64,000 bases of DNA from Paraescarpia echinospica (Eukaryota > Annelida > Polychaeta > Sabellida > Siboglinidae), in NCBI GenBank assembly GCA_020002185.1, contig CM034544.1, positions 7,619,190 through 7,683,189 of the forward strand, in the 5' to 3' direction. This document shows, piece after piece, positions 59,923 through 64,000 of the stretch. Positions within the stretch are counted from its first letter, which is position 1; the number at the start of each line of letters is the position of its first letter. The notes beneath the pieces were generated by a model. The model saw only the letters and a program-made list of their open reading frames with translations, did not search any database and was not told the DNA's origin. A program made the translations under genes and the position numbers.

Positions 59923-60435
59923 GTACGTAATGGTTTATAATGTTTCACACCTACAGTACTGTGTTAACCTATTTATTCCACCACAAACTACTTATCCGAG
60001 CGTGGTTTACTGATATTTTATGTATGCTGGGAAATGTAATCTATCAGAATGTGTCCCACCAATGTCACAAGTGGGATGTGAGGAATACGTTTCGGTACCT
60101 GGTGATGCATTTGATGGAGGCTAGATTAGAGGCTTGCCGGACCTCATTAATATTCATGAAGCGCACTGCTATGACCCCCGCCAGTAATGCTAAAAAGAAA
60201 CAATTGATTACATTTAACTGTGCCTTTTAAGCGAAACACTAATGCTAAAGTTTTTTGTAATGCACGGATTTACCAGTTTCAACGAAGTTAACGGAAACAA
60301 AAATGTAATTAAATATAGAATGTATAGTGGAATGAAAACGTGCATATTCCAATACAATAAGCACGTGTATGCTGTGTTGATTACCTAACATTGACTTCTC
60401 GCTTACTAACCGAGACTCTGGACTAGAGTAGAGGC
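59923..60435. other. Intron DNA
   Basis: No exon recognised. A 96-codon frame (59940-60230) starts just past the splice donor and has no motif. Confidence 0.35.
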
Positions 60436-61737
60436 TTAAGCCTGGCATACACGTTACGATGCGACTGAGTTTTAGTGGTTTTTTATTTGCGACGTTGTTT
60501 TGCGAAAATGCGTCGCGTCGTTTCGTGTATGACCCACTCTATGGTCGCATATACGTTACGACGCGACTAGCGACGAGACTGGCAGCTGCGACAGGTTGAT
60601 GCATGCATCCCTGATGGTAGCAGCTGCAACTGCCGCCACTGCCGGGCGGAATCCTGCGGAACTATTAAAAAATGGCGGAGTTGTCTGCTCATCAATGGCG
60701 AGCTATGTCATTAAGCTGCACCTACCTGATCATCCAGAGGGTGAGAACGTCGTGGATCATGCTGGATTAAACAGTGACTGTTAAGACACGACGAACAATG
60801 TGCTATAAATTGCTCTGACTCCAAGAATTATGACTTCACGAATCATTAAAAAGTTATTCATATGCTGTAATATATGTTAATTTCGCCGTACGCTCAAATT
60901 CGCCGCATTAACATCTGTCATTAATAATACAACATGGAACATTTTCATAACAAGCTACATAAATAAAAAACAAAGTTACGTTCTTTTCCAGAAATGAGTA
61001 TTATGATAATTATTGTTAAACCGATTTGTTATAATGCGTACGGAGAAATTGAGGACCACCGGCAATATATATATGCATAATTAAAAATCTACAAACACAT
61101 GAAATATTATATACTGCTCAGAATATCGGCCACCGAGAGGTACAGCTAAAACCAGAGAGGTGATGGTCAAATTTCTACATGGCAATCGATACACGGACGC
61201 TAGCCAAAAACACCCAACACATCCAACGCAAGCAACAAGTGACACAAAAACGCCCTATCACCATTTCTTCCCGGGAGCTGGCTTTCAAATCGTTATTGCT
61301 ATATTCGTTTCGTAGAAAGTCGTGGAATCAAACAAGGTAGGCCTGCCAGAAATCTATGATTTTTCTTCTAAATTTTCGTCCCAATCAATGACTGCCGCCA
61401 TTTTCTCTATTTCTGGGACAGTCCCATGACTTCTTGGTAGCTCCTGATTGGCTAAGTGCCTCAATCACTTTTGGAATGCAAAACAAATGCGTCGCAGACG
61501 CGGTTGTACCGGTATACACGTAACGACACGACTCCCTGGCGGCGGTTTGTCTGCGACTACATGTTTTTAATATCAAACATGTTTAATAACTAGGACGCGT
61601 TAAAGCTGGATAAAGACTTCCCTCAAGACAAGCGTCCCGTCGCAAGGGGGGCATGTACGTAACGACTCAGAGTCGCAGACGCGTGCAAGACACTAAACTA
61701 AAACTTAGCCGCGTCGTAACGTGTTTGCTGGGCTTTA
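60436..61737. mobile_element. Non-autonomous PIF/Harbinger-like element (1296 bp)
   Basis: The body is 60439-61734. Terminal repeats AGCCTGGCATACACGTTACG and, in reverse complement, AGCCCAGCAAACACGTTACG extend through GAGTTTTAGT/AAGTTTTAGT for about 38 bp. Both ends are flanked by TTA (60436-60438; 61735-61737), the TWA duplication typical of PIF/Harbinger. Internal copies of ACGTTACGACGCGAC lie near both ends (60550, 61515, 61650). No transposase recognised. Confidence 0.75.
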
Positions 61738-61979
61738 GTCTTGTCCTTGGCATGTTTTGATCAGCATTCCATTGCAAAGCTAGTGAATTCGAATAAATGC
61801 CAAAGTTGCAGCTAGTACTATGTTTCTGTTATGTATATATGACATCTTCCATTGACCATTTAATTGTAATTGACAAATTAAAATATTATGGTATTGAACA
61901 CAACTTATTCAGTGCTCAGTTACATAAATAACTGTAACCAATAATACTTAAATTGACAATATAAATCAAATGTTATCAA
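61738..61979. other. AT-rich DNA
   Basis: Nothing recognised. Confidence 0.35.
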
Positions 61980-62200
61980 TAACAACAGGTGTTCCACAAT
62001 GCCCAATCCTAGGACCCGCTGCTATTCGTCATATACATCAACGATTTCGCACAAGCCAATAAGATGTTTGTTTAATTTCGTAATTTATTCTGATGACACA
62101 GCTGCATCAAGTACATTAATTATTGTCAGCAATAACGCACATGACGAAAATTTTGAATTTTTAAATAATAGAGGAAGAACTTAAAAAAAAATAACTGCAT
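61980..62200 (+). pseudogene. L2/CR1-like LINE reverse transcriptase fragment
   Basis: Across frames: GVPQCPILGPLLFVIYINDF near 61988-62045, then FVIYSDDTAASSTL near 62080 with the catalytic D-D pair. The fragment covers only the palm and is broken by frame changes. Confidence 0.65.
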
Positions 62201-62815
62201 GTCTCTAAATAAATAAATTATGACTGATCAATCAAAATTTAAATGCATATCATTACACAAGGCAAAGAAAAGTAAACAGACACTTACGGCTTGTGCTATG
62301 TTATTGACCATTACATGTTTCTCAAGAAATAATGTTTAAAATTCGCATCAATGTAACGTGGTGAAACAGTCATACAAAGATAGCATCAACATAAAGGTAA
62401 TGCTAACATGAATAAAAAAGTATTTTATAAATTTTCGGTTTTCATAAAATTACGTATTTTCTACGAAGTGTGTACGTAAATTATATAGGGTAATTTGTAG
62501 TATAATATAAAAAAAAACCAATATAATGGTTGTGATACATGGTGGTCTCTCTATCCTATTTCGATTGAACCATGATCTGCTACATGTATGCATAATGTTC
62601 TATACCAAGATACCTCCATGTAAGTGTCTATAAATTGTGATATATTTCATGAATTAGCAAGTCTGTCTGCATTTTGATTCCTGCTGATGTATGTTGAAGA
62701 AAATAAATCCAAGTGCAAGCCAGTGAAAGGACTGCCTAACGTTAATTTCTCGTGTACATTCACTGAGTGGAAACTAAAGCTAAGTGGCGTTCAAATCTAT
62801 ATGATTGTCTGTGTA
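62201..62815. other. AT-rich DNA
   Basis: No gene or repeat recognised. Confidence 0.35.
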
Positions 62816-63617
62816 CGTGCGTGCAGAGCTGAGAAGTAACGAAGTACAGGTATTCTTACTGTACTTGAGTAGAAAAGTTTACTTCTCGTGACTAACGAAG
62901 TACATTCTTAGGAGTACTTTGACTTATAATGAAGTACAAATGTGTGTAATTTTCATAAATATAAGGAAGTATCCATAATTTATGCATTACATATTTGGAG
63001 CTCCAAAAATATTAGTAACGAATCATAATGCCTGAAGCCCGGAACTGGTTTCCGCCAGCACATATCTTTCAATATATATCAGCCGGAGCAACAACTGGTA
63101 GTCTTTTCTGATTGGCCTATCATTGCCATTACCAGGCATGATCACCAGGTGGCGTGAACATTGCCAAGATTACATGATGTCATTCGTGTTCGAAGATTTA
63201 TCATGGAAGGATCAGCCGAAAACGATAATTTGCAGCATACATGGCCTTCTTTATCCAGTATGTTTGAGATTAAGTCAGTAGGCGATGTAGAATTTGAGAA
63301 CAAGCTGATGCTCAAGCTCAAGTTTGAGGAGCCGGCCTGTCACTGTATCCTGCTGAGGACCCTGTCCTGTTCAATAAAGGGTATGTTGTGCACACCATTG
63401 AATTTACTTGTTTGTTTACAGTGGGTGACCATGTCAACAGTTTTTTAAGAAAAGTACTTTTGTATTTACTTCAAGCACATTTGTTTACTTTATACTTGTA
63501 CTTAAAGTACATTTTTCACAAAGAACGTTTACTTTTACTTGAGTAGCTTTTTCCAGGGTTGCTTTTACTTTTACTCAAGTACAACATAAATGAACTTATT
63601 ACAGCTCTGCGTGCGTG
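62816..63617 (+). mobile_element. hAT-like element (786 bp) with 8 bp TSD and a captured exon-like ORF
   Basis: The body is 62824-63609; both ends are CAGAGCTG in inverted orientation, followed by shared GTACTTGAGTA blocks. Perfect 8-mer CGTGCGTG flanks both sides (62816-62823 and 63610-63617). Inside, 63203-63380 encodes MEGSAENDNLQHTWPSLSSM then a C-x-C-containing segment, resembling the W-P-x-L...C-x-x-C start of a BED-finger hAT transposase. It is a deletion derivative. Confidence 0.78.
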
Positions 63618-64000
63618 CTTGCGTGTGTGTGTGTGTGTGTGAGTGTGTGTGTGTGTGGGTGTGTGTGTGTGTGTGTATGTGTGTGTGTGAGTCTGAAACA
63701 TACACACACTAATGTTGTGATCACAACCATCTATGGGCATTCAATTCATCTCAATTTGCACAGCTAACAATTGTTGTGAACATATACACTTAGAGTGAGC
63801 CGTTGGGTTTGGGTGACATCTCAATGTTCAAGTCTGAAACAGAAAGTTACAAAATAAATTATGTGTAATTAAATCATTACATTCACAGTCACCACCTTAG
63901 AGGATTATTGTACCTGCGAAGTAAATATGCATGATACACACCCTCTCAGACATAATTCTGCTATGTTTTAGAATATTGGATTAGCAACTAGCACACTGGT
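63618..64000. other. TG tract and right-edge DNA
   Basis: Imperfect TG microsatellite at 63618-63690, then unassigned sequence to the window edge. Confidence 0.5.

Overview
This window is genomic DNA from an animal, most likely a marine invertebrate; a mollusc or other lophotrochozoan is my guess and the phylum is not proven. Genes are split by GT-AG introns, long CA/TG microsatellites and minisatellites are common, and the transposable elements are animal types (LINE, Penelope-like, hAT, PIF/Harbinger-like, Kolobok-like, Maverick/Polinton). No complete host gene, rRNA or functional tRNA is visible.

The dominant feature is a dead Maverick/Polinton (adintovirus-like) element at 2402-24042. 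It has about 200 bp terminal inverted repeats starting AGTAGTATA and a 6 bp target duplication (TACCTG/TACCTT). It sits inside the reverse-transcriptase ORF of an older LINE, whose two halves lie at about 1296-2401 and 24043-24515. The element holds a rightward zinc-finger/OTU-like/B-family polymerase pseudogene (3681-7870). A leftward head-to-tail block converges on it: an unnamed gene, packaging ATPase, a small hydrophobic protein, a middle protein, integrase, penton-like minor capsid, a basic capsid-associated protein, major capsid and adenain-like protease (16313 down to 8030). Every gene carries stops, frameshifts or deletions. Two have later insertions with target duplications: a 1.3 kb hAT-like element in the integrase and a LINE 3' end in the capsid-associated gene. 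The right third of the element holds a broken Kolobok-like transposase gene and, in the opposite orientation, a cysteine-rich P2X7-C-terminus-like domain.

From 31.3 to 41.5 kb the minus strand carries seven exons of a class-6 (ATP11-like) P4-ATPase lipid flippase. Most junctions match in phase. The exons for several membrane helices are missing, two catalytic motifs are altered, one exon runs into a TG microsatellite, and the upstream half of the gene is absent. Tandem arrays in its introns include copies of an exon end together with its splice donor.

The rest is a patchwork: two host exons at the left edge; a coiled-coil exon at 48.6 kb; a two-exon start of a secreted or membrane protein at 56.85/59.8 kb, directly after a 46 bp minisatellite open in all frames; a 21-copy 88 bp satellite; a decayed gene of an unnamed repeated animal family at 41.6-43.5 kb; LINE and Penelope fragments; and non-autonomous Harbinger-like and hAT elements with clear target duplications.
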